Assembly: GCA_023412455.1 (NCBI GenBank)
Contig: JAEYNQ010000224.1
Span: forward strand, 1 to 14,466
Source of the DNA: Bacillota bacterium
GTDB taxonomy: Bacteria > Bacillota > Clostridia > Lachnospirales > Cellulosilyticaceae
DNA length: 14,466 bases
Reading direction: 5' to 3'
Below are positions 1 to 8,707 of this stretch, in pieces (the stretch's first letter is position 1; every line of letters starts with the position of its first letter). The position numbers and the translations under genes were made by a program. The notes below the pieces were generated by a model that was not told where the DNA came from, searched no databases, and was given only the letters and a program-made list of their open reading frames with translations.

Positions 1-2837
1 TAGCCATCCCTTTCGCGTAAGGTGTTGATATAGTCAATCAGAACGATTCCATTGTTAACAACAATACCGATTAGAACAAGGCAGCCAATGAGAGACATCA
101 TACTAATGGATTCCCCAGTAATAAAGAGGAGAGGAACAGCTCCTATAACAGCCAGTGGAATAGTGAACATAATGATAAATGGATTAAGGAGTGACTCAAA
201 TTGTGCAGCCATAACCAGGTAAACCAAGATAATAGCTAGTACAATCACTAAGCCTAATGAACTAAAAGTTTCAACCATCATTTCATTATTACCCCCTAAG
301 CTGGCGCTATAGCCATTAGGAAGGGACATTTGATCAATAATAGCTTGGATCTCTGAACCTACACTACCTGTATCCCGCCCAAAAACAGAGGCAGTTAGTG
401 TCACGTAGCGTGTCTGATTAAGGCGCTGGATAGAGGTGGGTGTTTCGTCCATAAGGATATCTGCTACAGAGGAAAGAGGAATGTAAGCCCCTGAGTTGGT
501 ACGAATACTAAGGTTACCTAACTGAGAGGAGGAAGTAATCACTTCATCTGGATACGTAATACGGATATCCATTTCTGTACCATCTAGCTTAAGGGTAGTT
601 GCTTTTAAGCCTGAAACACTGTTTTTGATTTGAGTAGCAACTTGAGAACCTGTTAAACCATACTGCCTAATCTTTTCTCTGTTTAGGTGAATAGCTATTT
701 GACTGTCTTGTTTACCAATAGAGCTTGTCATTTCTCGGAGGCCTTCCACATTTTTAAGCTGAGCTTCTAGCTGCTGACTAATGGCGTGTAAAGTGTCTAA
801 GTCGTCACCCATAATTTCTACAGTCACTCCACCCCCTACCATGGATAGCATACTAGAAGCTTCAGATACGGTGATATTAGCGCCAGGTATACGGCTAACG
901 TGATGACGCACTTCTTCTATAATTTCAGAAGTGCTTTTTCTGCGTTCTGCTTTGTCCACTAACGTACAGCTAATAGAACTTTGATTACCGCTAGTCATAA
1001 AGCTGGAGGTAGTCCCTGTTACAGCAACACTAATGGTCTTAAGTTCAGGCAGTGCTTCTAGAATTTCTTCTACCTGAAGAGAGAGGTCATTGATGACTTC
1101 CACCTTACTTCCTTTAGGTGGTTCAATGGTGACAGTAAAGCTCCCTTCATCAGAAACAGGCATAAGCTCCATACCTACTGAAGGAAGAAGGGAGATAGAG
1201 CCCACTCCTAAAGCAATCACTACAAGGAGGGTAAGCTTGCGGCGTTTAAGTGCCCATTTAAGAGAGCGCTCATAAATAGAATTTAAACCTTTAATCCCTT
1301 GATCAAAAAGATCTAAAAGCACATTAATGAATCCTAAGAAACGAGGGGCTTTATTCCGATGCACATTATTGACATAGTTACCAGCTAACATAGGGACAAC
1401 GGTAACAGCTACTATAAGAGACATGATGAGTGAAAAGACAACAGAATAAGCCAGGTCCTTCATCATCTGTAAGGCCATACCCTCTGTAAAAATAAAGGGT
1501 AAGAAAACAACTAAGGTAGTTAGGGTAGAAGCAGCAACAGCGGTAGAGACCTCCTTTGTCCCACGATAGGTTCCCTTAACCTTGCCATAGCCTTCTGCAG
1601 TACGGTAACGGTAGATATTTTCCAGAACCACCACCGAGTTATCAACCAGCATCCCGACACCAATAGACAGGCCACCTAGAGAAACCATGTTGAGCGTAGT
1701 CCCTGAAAAATAAAGAAGGACAAAGGTTCCAATAATGGAAAGAGGCATAGAAATGGCAATAACTCCAGTTAAACCTATATTCTTTATAAAGATAAAGAGG
1801 ATAAGGATCGATAGAAAGGCCCCCATAAAAATATTAGAAATAACGTTTTTAATAGAGTCTTCAATAATTGTCCCAGATTCATTGGTTACTTCCAGATGAA
1901 TAGAAGGGTATTCATTAGCAAGTTTCGCTACCTCTGCTTTAACAGCTTTAACTGTAGAAACAGTATTACCATCAGAAGCTTGAGTGATAGAAAGGGCAAT
2001 ACAACGTTCACCATTATAGCGACTCATAGAATTAACAGACTTATCTTGCTCTGTAATATGAGCAATATCCTGAAGCTGAAGGACAATGCCACTCGCTAGA
2101 ATGATAGGTGTCTGTTTGATATCCTCTATGCTTTGTAATTGAAGCTTACTACTTATAGTAAGGGATTTCTGGCCATATTCAATGGTTCCACCAGCTAAAT
2201 TGTTATTCTCAGCCATAAGGATTTGGCCGATTGTGGAGAAATCTAAGCCAAGACCCTGTAAACGATCTGGCTCAATTTCGATAGTAATTTCTTTTTCCAA
2301 TCCACCTGATAAATTAACAGAAGCCACACCCTTTTGTCTCTCAATACGAGGCTGAATCGTGTCTTGGACAAAGCTTTTTAACTGATATTCATCCATACTA
2401 GGCGAAGAAATGGTAATATCGGCAATAGGCATGGAGTTCATATCCATTTTTAAGAGAGTAGAAGAAGAGACGTCACTTGGAAGGTAGCCTTCTACCATGC
2501 TGATTTTGTCACGCATAGCACTAAGGGCATTATCCATGTTGGTGCCATAATTGAATTCAACCATAACCATAGATACCCCTTCAGAAGAAGTGGAGGTAAT
2601 ACCTTTCATATTTTCTACATTGGCGATGGCACCCTCTATAGTCTTGGTAACCAAGTTTTCTACTTCCTCTGGGCCAGCTCCTGAATATTGGGTCATGACG
2701 AGGGCATAGGGTAAATCCATTTTTGGAGTAAGGGCCATTTGCATCTTGGTAATAGAAACGATCCCTAAGATAAGCACCACCAACATAGTCATAAAGGTAG
2801 CTATGGGTCGCTTAATGGAAGTTTTTATAAGGTTCAT
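1..2837 (-). CDS. RND-family efflux permease (HAE-1/AcrB-like), partial
   Basis: Inner-membrane proton-driven exporter, the pump of the three-gene operon read right to left. 945 codons are open from the ATG at 2837 to the window edge, so roughly the last 70-100 residues expected for this family (about 1,030-1,050 aa) lie outside. The N-terminus MNLIKTSIKRPIATFMTMLV is the classic RND start followed by TM1. The porter-domain segment near residues 45-75 (QYSGAGPEEVENLVT) is typical. A TM4 motif GVGMLVDNSVVVLENIYR puts D399-N400 where AcrB has D407-D408. The TM10 region VVNNGIVLIDYINTLRERDG has N928-N929 where AcrB has K940-N941. These replacements are common in Firmicute RND pumps of the SwrC/YerP type. 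A GAGAGG ribosome site precedes the start, and the gene begins 30 bp after the fusion-protein stop. The substrate cannot be read from sequence; drugs or surfactants/lipopeptides are possible. Confidence 0.95.
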   Translation of the reverse strand, partial: MNLIKTSIKRPIATFMTMLVVLILGIVSITKMQMALTPKMDLPYALVMTQYSGAGPEEVENLVTKTIEGAIANVENMKGITSTSSEGVSMVMVEFNYGTNMDNALSAMRDKISMVEGYLPSDVSSSTLLKMDMNSMPIADITISSPSMDEYQLKSFVQDTIQPRIERQKGVASVNLSGGLEKEITIEIEPDRLQGLGLDFSTIGQILMAENNNLAGGTIEYGQKSLTISSKLQLQSIEDIKQTPIILASGIVLQLQDIAHITEQDKSVNSMSRYNGERCIALSITQASDGNTVSTVKAVKAEVAKLANEYPSIHLEVTNESGTIIEDSIKNVISNIFMGAFLSILILFIFIKNIGLTGVIAISMPLSIIGTFVLLYFSGTTLNMVSLGGLSIGVGMLVDNSVVVLENIYRYRTAEGYGKVKGTYRGTKEVSTAVAASTLTTLVVFLPFIFTEGMALQMMKDLAYSVVFSLIMSLIVAVTVVPMLAGNYVNNVHRNKAPRFLGFINVLLDLFDQGIKGLNSIYERSLKWALKRRKLTLLVVIALGVGSISLLPSVGMELMPVSDEGSFTVTIEPPKGSKVEVINDLSLQVEEILEALPELKTISVAVTGTTSSFMTSGNQSSISCTLVDKAERRKSTSEIIEEVRHHVSRIPGANITVSEASSMLSMVGGGVTVEIMGDDLDTLHAISQQLEAQLKNVEGLREMTSSIGKQDSQIAIHLNREKIRQYGLTGSQVATQIKNSVSGLKATTLKLDGTEMDIRITYPDEVITSSSQLGNLSIRTNSGAYIPLSSVADILMDETPTSIQRLNQTRYVTLTASVFGRDTGSVGSEIQAIIDQMSLPNGYSASLGGNNEMMVETFSSLGLVIVLAIILVYLVMAAQFESLLNPFIIMFTIPLAVIGAVPLLFITGESISMMSLIGCLVLIGIVVNNGIVLIDYINTLRERDG

Positions 2838-2867
2838 TTTTATCAATCCTCTCTGTAGATTAGCTTA

Positions 2868-4175
2868 TTAATAGGATTTTACGATGTTGACAGAAGTCCC
2901 ATCAGAGACAAAGTCTTGCCCTGTTACAATCACTTGTTGGCCTAATTCTATGCCCTTTGTAATCTGGATATGGGTATCATTTTGAAGACCTGTTTCTACA
3001 GCTACCTTGCGAGAGGTTTGGGTGTCATCTACGATATAGACATATTTTTCGTTGCCCTCTTGAATGACAGCATTTAAAGGAACGGAAATCGTATGTTCTT
3101 TTTGAGCCACCACCAGTTTTAAAGTGGCAAACATACCTGGCTTAATCGTGTGATTAGGATTATCCATATAGATTTCTACAGGATAAAGCAGGGTTTGACT
3201 ATTGGCAGCAGGAGAAATATGGGTAATAGTCCCTTCAAAAGGTGTTTCACTTGCAGCGGCAATGGTAATATAAGCTTTAGAGCCTACAGCAATTTTATTA
3301 ATAACAGCGTCAGAGACGTTGAAGGAAAGTTTGATCTTGTCCATGTTTACAAGCGTCATAGCGACTCCTTGAGGAGAAATAAGTGCCCCCTTAGTGACGC
3401 TACTGCTACTTATAATCCCATCAATTTCGGCTCTAACTTGTGTGTGCTTTAGTTGGTTAGTAGCACCTTGCACAGAGGCCTGGGCTTGGTTAACAGAAGC
3501 CTCAGCTTGATGAATAGTGGCGACAGAAGCATTTTTGGTTTCCTCTATGATTTTCTCTTTTGTGATTTTTAGGTTTTGCTGAGCTGTATCCAGCTGGAGC
3601 TTGAGTTTACTCACATTTGAGCTCATATCATCTAGGTCCTTTTGAGAGACACTGCCTGCTTCAAAGAGCTTTTTAGTATTCTCATAGTTTTTTAAAAGGT
3701 CGTTATATTGGATTTCTAGGTTGCTTACGGTAGATTGCAGTTGTAGAAGCTGAGTTTCTAAGTTACCTCCTACATTCATTTGGTAACTTGCCTGGGCGGC
3801 ATGAAGTCCAGACTGGGCAGCTTGTAAGCCAGCCTCAGCTTGCTGGGCTTGCAATCTCAAATCTGTATCATCGATTTCAAAAAGGATATCCCCTGCTTTA
3901 ACAGCATCACCTATATTAACATAAACATTTTTAACCGTACCAGATACCTTAGGGATAATGGCCACTTCACTATCTGATAAGGCTTTAGGAGAAATTTGGA
4001 CATATTGTTCAATGGTTTGAGGGACGATGTTTTGAGTTTCTACACTAATGGAAATAGATGGAGCAGCAGCTCCTGGCTCCGTTGTTTCTTTGCTCCCACA
4101 GCCTGCTAAGAGGGAAGTCAAAGCAAGAGAAGCGGTTAAGAGACAAATAGATTTTTTGATTAGAGATTGAGACAT
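2868..4175 (-). CDS. RND efflux membrane-fusion (periplasmic adaptor) lipoprotein
   Basis: Adaptor of the adjacent RND pump, 435 aa from the chosen start. The reading frame extends 19 codons further up to 4232, but that would overlap the preceding gene and bury the signal sequence. The ATG at 4175 has a perfect AGGAGGA five bases upstream and leads directly into a lipoprotein signal (KKSICLLTASLALTSLLAGC), with C26 the predicted lipidated cysteine. Downstream come a first biotinyl-lipoyl half motif (SGTVKNVYVNIGDAVKAGD), a long Ala/Gln-rich coiled-coil hairpin at about residues 90-240, the second lipoyl half (VRAEIDGIISSSSVTKGALI), a beta-barrel domain and a membrane-proximal domain ending near VSDGTSVNIVKSY. 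It lies 41 bp after the TolC-like gene and 30 bp before the permease gene, consistent with one transcript. In a monoderm it would sit on the outer face of the cytoplasmic membrane. Confidence 0.93.
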   Translation of the reverse strand: MSQSLIKKSICLLTASLALTSLLAGCGSKETTEPGAAAPSISISVETQNIVPQTIEQYVQISPKALSDSEVAIIPKVSGTVKNVYVNIGDAVKAGDILFEIDDTDLRLQAQQAEAGLQAAQSGLHAAQASYQMNVGGNLETQLLQLQSTVSNLEIQYNDLLKNYENTKKLFEAGSVSQKDLDDMSSNVSKLKLQLDTAQQNLKITKEKIIEETKNASVATIHQAEASVNQAQASVQGATNQLKHTQVRAEIDGIISSSSVTKGALISPQGVAMTLVNMDKIKLSFNVSDAVINKIAVGSKAYITIAAASETPFEGTITHISPAANSQTLLYPVEIYMDNPNHTIKPGMFATLKLVVAQKEHTISVPLNAVIQEGNEKYVYIVDDTQTSRKVAVETGLQNDTHIQITKGIELGQQVIVTGQDFVSDGTSVNIVKSY

Positions 4176-4180
4176 TTTAA

Positions 4181-4187
4181 TCCTCCT
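4181..4187 (-). promoter_or_regulatory. Ribosome binding site deciding the adaptor start
   Basis: AGGAGGA on the minus strand, five bases before the ATG at 4175. It supports the lipoprotein start over the longer in-frame start at 4232. Confidence 0.85.
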
Positions 4188-4216
4188 ATAGCGATAATAA
4201 GTAGAGTAATAAGACG

Positions 4217-5254
4217 TTACATAGCTGTCCAAGGTTTTTGGATACTCATCTTTAATTTATTGTAGCTCACAATAAGTTGACGTAAATTATAATTCAGTTG
4301 CTCTTTATTTAAACTTGTTTTCTCATGGTTTAAGCTTGTTTGTAGACCTAAATCTACTTGCAAGGCAGAGGCCTTTAGCTGGGTATCTAAAATTTCCAGT
4401 TGAACTTTTAAATGAGCAATCTGCTCTTCTAGACTGATTAAAGAAGAGTAACTGGTCATTAGAGCATTTTTTAGGGTGTCTTGACTCGCTTCAAGGGTAT
4501 TGGACTGAGAGTCAATGGCATATTTTTGCTCGAGATAAACATTCCAAGGCATAGGGGCATCCCCATCTTTAAGAATGTTATCTGCAGCTAAGGCCAGCAT
4601 TTCTTTATCATATTTTAAGTAGGTGGCGATACGGTCCTCCAGATAGCTATCAATGGTGCCAGGGGCTCTAAAGATTTCGTAAGTTAAAGTTTTATCTAAA
4701 GTATAGTCTTTAGGATCCTTAGTGGTTAAAAGTTTAAAGTAATCTTGATGGTTATGTAACGCACTGGTTTTAGCGTTTATTTGCTCTTTAAGTTGTAGCA
4801 GTTCTAGCTGAGCAAGTTTATAGTTTACTTTACTTACTAAGCCTAATTCTTTTTGCAAAGTTAAGTTTGTGAACTCTTTTTGCTTAATGGCAAGAGAGGC
4901 TTTTAAATGAGCTAGCTCTTCTTCACTCAGAATAAGGGTCTGGTAGCGGTTGGTAATATCATAAGCAATTTTATCTTTGATGATTTGGCGTTGCTGCTCA
5001 TTTTTAGCGCGTTGTAAATAGGAATTTTGATAAATATAGAAGGTAGTTCCTTCATTAGCCTTCATCTTTGCCTTCAAAAGCTCTGCTTCCTTTGAGTTAA
5101 GGGACAGTTCATTACTGTGGGTAATAGCTGCTGTTATAGCATTCTCCAAGGTTAAAACAGGCTTTGTTTCTTGAGCAAAGCTGGTAAGGGATGTAGCTAT
5201 AAGCGTAAAGATACAAAGTATTGTGGCTAGATAGTTTTTAAAACTTAGTTTCAT
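4217..5254 (-). CDS. TolC-like coiled-coil protein, secreted, lacking barrel hairpins
   Basis: First gene of the efflux operon, 345 aa from the ATG at 5254. The frame extends 15 codons upstream, but the ATG at 5254 has GAGGTG five bases ahead and starts a signal peptide (MKLSFKNYLATILCIFTLIA) with likely cleavage after S25-F26-A27. The mature protein shows the two-fold repeat of the outer-membrane-factor family. An LTLENAITAAITHSNEL start is followed by two long helical halves, each carrying the family turn motif: LGLVSKVNY at L137-G138-L139 and LGLQTSLNHE at L302-G303-L304. It is shorter than TolC (about 470 aa). The segments where beta-hairpins should be inserted (about residues 69-80 and 228-255) are only short linkers, so no outer-membrane barrel is evident. 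Its role may be an extracytoplasmic helical partner of the adaptor. Family assignment is firm; function is inferred. Confidence 0.85.
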   Translation of the reverse strand: MKLSFKNYLATILCIFTLIATSLTSFAQETKPVLTLENAITAAITHSNELSLNSKEAELLKAKMKANEGTTFYIYQNSYLQRAKNEQQRQIIKDKIAYDITNRYQTLILSEEELAHLKASLAIKQKEFTNLTLQKELGLVSKVNYKLAQLELLQLKEQINAKTSALHNHQDYFKLLTTKDPKDYTLDKTLTYEIFRAPGTIDSYLEDRIATYLKYDKEMLALAADNILKDGDAPMPWNVYLEQKYAIDSQSNTLEASQDTLKNALMTSYSSLISLEEQIAHLKVQLEILDTQLKASALQVDLGLQTSLNHEKTSLNKEQLNYNLRQLIVSYNKLKMSIQKPWTAM

Positions 5255-5259
5255 TTTTA

Positions 5260-5265
5260 CACCTC
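5260..5265 (-). promoter_or_regulatory. Ribosome binding site deciding the TolC-like start
   Basis: GAGGTG on the minus strand, five bases before the ATG at 5254. It favours this start over the in-frame ATG at 5299. Confidence 0.75.
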
Positions 5266-5504
5266 GATTAATTATTTTTGCATAACAAAGAAGAGACAAG
5301 CTTATAGGATACTCAAGCCTCTAGGTAATGAGTAGAAGGGTTGGTTGCCTATGGATTGTCGCTTCATGTATAAATGTATAGAATTATGTAACCTTGCAAC
5401 TATTAATCATAAAGAAAAAATGTAATTCTACTATGTAGAAAGAATAAAAATAAATAAAGAAGAGAATTCATAAAAAAAATTATATAAAAGATACTACCTT
5501 ACTC

Positions 5505-5533
5505 TTTATTATTCTAGAAAAAACAGTTATAAT
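5505..5533 (+). promoter_or_regulatory. Candidate promoter for uxaBA
   Basis: A perfect -10 TATAAT (5528-5533) lies 17 bp after TTTATT (5505-5510), which matches the -35 consensus at only three of six positions. If used, the leader would be about 190 nt and would contain the inverted repeat at 5572-5599. Other promoters in this AT-rich stretch are possible. Confidence 0.35.
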
Positions 5534-5571
5534 TAGGAAAAAGACAGCAAATAGTCAAGGGGATATTAAAA

Positions 5572-5599
5572 AAATAAATTATATACTAATAATTTATTT
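5572..5599. repeat. 11-bp perfect inverted repeat, possible operator
   Basis: AAATAAATTAT, a 6-base spacer (ATACTA), then ATAATTTATTT. The arms are exact complements. The dyad lies about 130 bp before uxaB and just downstream of the candidate promoter, where a repressor could block transcription. It has no G or C in its arms, so it is too weak for a terminator; a chance AT palindrome cannot be excluded. Confidence 0.5.
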
Positions 5600-5727
5600 G
5601 AGGCACGAATTGTAAAAAGCAGTGCAATTTGCCAAGTTTTGGCTAGGTGGTGAGGCATTAAAGCGCTAGAGTAAAGAAGAAGTAAGTGGAATAAAGTCAT
5701 ATTCATACCAAAGATGGAGGAAGAATA

Positions 5728-7224
5728 ATGGAACGTTTAAACTATCAAACTTTAGAACAACTTGGAAACAAAGATTATGTTTTAAAAGATGCACCAGAAA
5801 GAGTATTACAATTTGGAGAAGGTAACTTCCTTCGTGGATTTGTAGATTACTTCATTGATGTATTAAATGAAAAAAAAGGCTTTAATAGTAAAGTAGTAGT
5901 TGTTCAACCTATTGCACAAGGTCTTGCAGAGATGCTGAATGAACAAGAGGGTCTTTACACCTTATACCTTCGTGGATTTGAAAAAGGAGAAAAGGTAAAT
6001 GCAAGAAGATTAATCAGCTGTATTCATCGTGCTATCAATCCTTATGCTGACCCAGAAGCTTTCTTAGAAAATGCTAAAAATCCAGATCTTCGTTTTATCG
6101 TATCCAATACGACAGAAGCAGGGATTACATATGTTGCAGGTGATCAGTTAGAAGATGCTATGCCATCTAGTTTTCCAGCAAAATTAACAAAACTTATGTA
6201 TGAGCGTTTCAAAGCCTTTGGTACAGAAAAAGGTAAAGGGTTTGTTATCCTTTCTTGCGAGCTTATTGACAACAATGGGGCAGAACTTAAAAAATGTGTA
6301 GAAAAATATGCAGAGAGCTGGAACCTTGGAGAAGCTTTCAAAGCTTGGTTAGATGCAGAAAATATCTTTTGTAGTACACTTGTAGACCGTATTGTGACAG
6401 GTTATCCAAGAAATGAAGCAGCAGAGCTTTGTGCAGAAAATGGTTATGAGGATAGGCTTTTAGATACAGCAGAAGTATTTGGCTTCTGGGTAATTGAAGG
6501 ACCACAAAGTCTTTATGATGAGCTGCCTATCCAAGGAACAGACCTCCCTATTATGATTACAGATGACCATACACCCTACAAAAAGCGTAAAGTACGTATC
6601 TTAAATGGTGCCCATACTTCTATGGTTCTTGCAGCTTATCTAGCAGGGCAAAACATTGTTCGTGAGTGTATGCATGATGATACCATTGTAAGCTTTATGA
6701 GCAAAACATTATTTGATGAAATTATTCCAACTCTTACTTTACCAGAAGAGGAGCTCATGTCTTTTGCTCAGGCGACTATTGAGCGTTTTAAAAACCCATT
6801 TATTGACCATGCCTTACTTGCCATCTCCCTTAACTCTGTTTCTAAATGGCGAGCACGGGTACTTCCAAGTATGAAAGGTTATGTTGAGAAATTTGGTAAA
6901 TTACCAGAACACATGGCATTCTCTTTTGCAGCCCTTATGGCCTTCTATACAGGGACAGAAATAAGAGAGGGTGCTCTTATTGGAACACGTCAAGGTGAAG
7001 AATACAAAATCTGTGATGATATGCCAGTACTTGAATACTGTGCAGCAAATTCTACCACCCTTTCAGTTGAAGAGTTTGTAACAGGCTTTGCATCTAATGA
7101 AGCGTTCTTTGGAGAAGACCTTACAAAATATGAAGGCTTTGTAGAGACAGTAGCCACTTATCTTTCAGTGATTCGCACAGATGGTATGAGAAAAGTATTA
7201 GAAGACTTAGTTAAGGGTGAATAA
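5728..7224 (+). CDS. uxaB: Tagaturonate reductase (altronate oxidoreductase)
   Basis: Cytoplasmic NAD-dependent enzyme (EC 1.1.1.58) that reduces D-tagaturonate to D-altronate in the galacturonate branch of hexuronate catabolism. At 498 aa it is full length for the family. It belongs to the mannitol-dehydrogenase superfamily. The N-terminal nucleotide-binding domain starts with VLQFGEGNFLRGF (G30, G32, G37). SNTTEAG and RIVTGYPR follow, and the C-terminal domain carries DDHTPYKKRKVRILNGAHTS. This last motif contains the family's catalytic K-x4-N-x2-H pattern as K288, N293 and H296. GGAGG lies seven bases before the ATG. The stop is one base from the uxaA start, so the two genes form an operon and consecutive steps. 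Fructuronate reductase (uxuB) and mannitol dehydrogenase are related, but the uxaA partner argues for uxaB. Confidence 0.95.
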   Translation: MERLNYQTLEQLGNKDYVLKDAPERVLQFGEGNFLRGFVDYFIDVLNEKKGFNSKVVVVQPIAQGLAEMLNEQEGLYTLYLRGFEKGEKVNARRLISCIHRAINPYADPEAFLENAKNPDLRFIVSNTTEAGITYVAGDQLEDAMPSSFPAKLTKLMYERFKAFGTEKGKGFVILSCELIDNNGAELKKCVEKYAESWNLGEAFKAWLDAENIFCSTLVDRIVTGYPRNEAAELCAENGYEDRLLDTAEVFGFWVIEGPQSLYDELPIQGTDLPIMITDDHTPYKKRKVRILNGAHTSMVLAAYLAGQNIVRECMHDDTIVSFMSKTLFDEIIPTLTLPEEELMSFAQATIERFKNPFIDHALLAISLNSVSKWRARVLPSMKGYVEKFGKLPEHMAFSFAALMAFYTGTEIREGALIGTRQGEEYKICDDMPVLEYCAANSTTLSVEEFVTGFASNEAFFGEDLTKYEGFVETVATYLSVIRTDGMRKVLEDLVKGE

Positions 7225-7225
7225 T

Positions 7226-8707
7226 ATGATGGAATTTATTAAGATTCATGAAAAGGATAATGTAGCTATTGCCATGACACCACTGGCAAGAGGAAGAGAA
7301 GTTGAAGTAGCAGGACAAAAGGTAGAGCTTATTGAAGATATTCCACAGGGGCATAAATTTGCCCTTGTAGATCTAACAGTAGGTGAGCCTATTAAAAAGT
7401 ACGGTTATTCTATTGGGGTGGCTACAGCACCTATTAAAAAGGGACAGTGGATTCACGTACAAAATCTAAAAACAGGTTTAGGAGAAGTATTAGAGTATAC
7501 TTACAATCCTCATATAACCCCCATTGAACCCACAGAAAAGGCTACTTTTATGGGCTATGCCCGTAAAAATGGCAAAGTAGGGATTCGTAATGATGTATGG
7601 ATTATCCCAACAGTAGGGTGTGTCAATTCTATTGCAGATCAGATTATTAAAGGAGCAACACCTTTTGCAGAAGGAAAAGTAGATTCTATTCATACCTTTA
7701 ACCATCCTTATGGCTGTTCTCAAATGGGTGATGACCAGCTGAATACACAAAAGGCCCTTGCTTCACTTGTTAACCATCCTAATGCAGGTGCCGTTTTAGT
7801 CCTTGGTTTAGGCTGTGAAAACAATAATATTCCAGAGTTTAAAAAAGTGTTAGGTGAATATGATCCAGAACGTGTAAAATTTGTAGAATGTCAAGAGCAT
7901 GAAGATGAAGTGGAAGTAGGCATAGAAGTTATGAAAGAATTGATTACTTATGCAGCCCACTTCAAAAGAGAAGAAATAGATGCCAGTGAACTTGTTATTG
8001 GACTTAAATGTGGAGGCTCTGATGGCCTTTCTGGTATTACAGCGAATCCCCTTGTAGGTCGTTTTTCAGATATTCTTATTTCTAAAGGTGGTTCAACTAT
8101 TCTCACAGAAGTACCAGAAATGTTTGGGGCAGAAACCATCCTTATGGACCGTTGTGTAAATGAGGAAGTCTTTAACGCCACAGTTCACCTTATTAATGGC
8201 TTTAAGGATTACTATCAACGTCATGACCAAGTGATTTATGAAAACCCATCCCCAGGGAATAAAAAGGGTGGTATTTCAACTTTAGAAGATAAATCCTTAG
8301 GCTGTACACAAAAAGGTGGAACAGCACCTGTTGTGGATGTTTTAGCTTATGGACAAAAGGTTTCCCGAAAAGGTCTCAATTTACTTCAAGCACCAGGTAA
8401 TGACCTTGTTGCAGCCACTGCACTGGCTATGTCAGGAGCACATATAGTACTCTTTACAACAGGGCGAGGTACACCTTTTGGTTCACCTGTACCAACCATT
8501 AAGATTTCAACCAATGATGTCCTTTTTGCCAAAAAATCAAATTGGATTGACTTTAACGCAGGGAGCCTTGTAAAAGATAAGACCTTAGATGAACTCAGTC
8601 AAGAATTCTTGAATTATGTTTTAAGAGTAGCTTCTGGTGAGCAAACCAAATCAGAAAAAGCAGGCTGTCGTGATCTTGCTATTTTCAAACAAGGGGTAAC
8701 ACTTTAA
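7226..8707 (+). CDS. uxaA: Altronate dehydratase
   Basis: Dehydrates D-altronate to 2-keto-3-deoxy-D-gluconate (EC 4.2.1.7), the step after UxaB; the family depends on a divalent metal, usually iron. The 493-aa protein is the full fused form. An N-terminal SAF domain spans about residues 1-90 (IKIHEKDNVAIAMTPLARG). The large catalytic region begins at GYARKNGKVGIRND (110-123) and continues with PTVGCVN, FNHPYGCSQMGDD, LGLGCENN, LKCGGSDGLSGITANP and LGCTQKGGTAP, whose conserved cysteines fit the altronate/galactarate dehydratase family. I chose the ATG at 7226, preceded by AAGGGTG at 7213-7219. A GTG at 7217 is in frame and would overlap the uxaB stop, so translational coupling is likely either way. 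No terminator follows, so transcription may continue into the next gene. The uronate isomerase, kinase and aldolase genes are not present here. Confidence 0.95.
   Translation: MMEFIKIHEKDNVAIAMTPLARGREVEVAGQKVELIEDIPQGHKFALVDLTVGEPIKKYGYSIGVATAPIKKGQWIHVQNLKTGLGEVLEYTYNPHITPIEPTEKATFMGYARKNGKVGIRNDVWIIPTVGCVNSIADQIIKGATPFAEGKVDSIHTFNHPYGCSQMGDDQLNTQKALASLVNHPNAGAVLVLGLGCENNNIPEFKKVLGEYDPERVKFVECQEHEDEVEVGIEVMKELITYAAHFKREEIDASELVIGLKCGGSDGLSGITANPLVGRFSDILISKGGSTILTEVPEMFGAETILMDRCVNEEVFNATVHLINGFKDYYQRHDQVIYENPSPGNKKGGISTLEDKSLGCTQKGGTAPVVDVLAYGQKVSRKGLNLLQAPGNDLVAATALAMSGAHIVLFTTGRGTPFGSPVPTIKISTNDVLFAKKSNWIDFNAGSLVKDKTLDELSQEFLNYVLRVASGEQTKSEKAGCRDLAIFKQGVTL

Larger units (their letters stand above)
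5255..5727. other. Divergent intergenic region between efflux operon and uxaBA
   Basis: 473 bp, very AT-rich, without a convincing gene. It must hold the promoters of both divergent units. On the plus strand there is a TATAAT at 5528-5533 with only a poor -35, a perfect inverted repeat at 5572-5599, a short GCCAA-GTT-TTGGC dyad at 5631-5643 and a weak cre-like core at 5658-5671. Near the efflux side the heptamer ATGTATA occurs twice (5366-5372 and 5374-5380). I found no sigma-A promoter of good quality for the efflux operon, and no riboswitch or T-box that I can recognise. Confidence 0.6.

Noticed and set aside
1090..2099. Two plus-strand ORFs (1090-1275 and 1896-2099) inside the RND gene
   Set aside because: Antisense shadows of the permease reading frame, which is continuous through both.
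3150..3452. 100-codon plus-strand ORF inside the adaptor gene
   Set aside because: Antisense to a well-supported gene, with no family features in its translation.
5366..5380. Direct repeat ATGTATA-A-ATGTATA near the efflux operon
   Set aside because: Too short and AT-rich to call a regulator site; no matching copy found elsewhere in the window.
5351..5425. 24-codon ORF with three cysteines (MDCRFMYKCIELCNLATINH...) in the divergent intergenic region
   Set aside because: No well-placed ribosome site and no promoter; this length arises easily by chance in AT-rich DNA.
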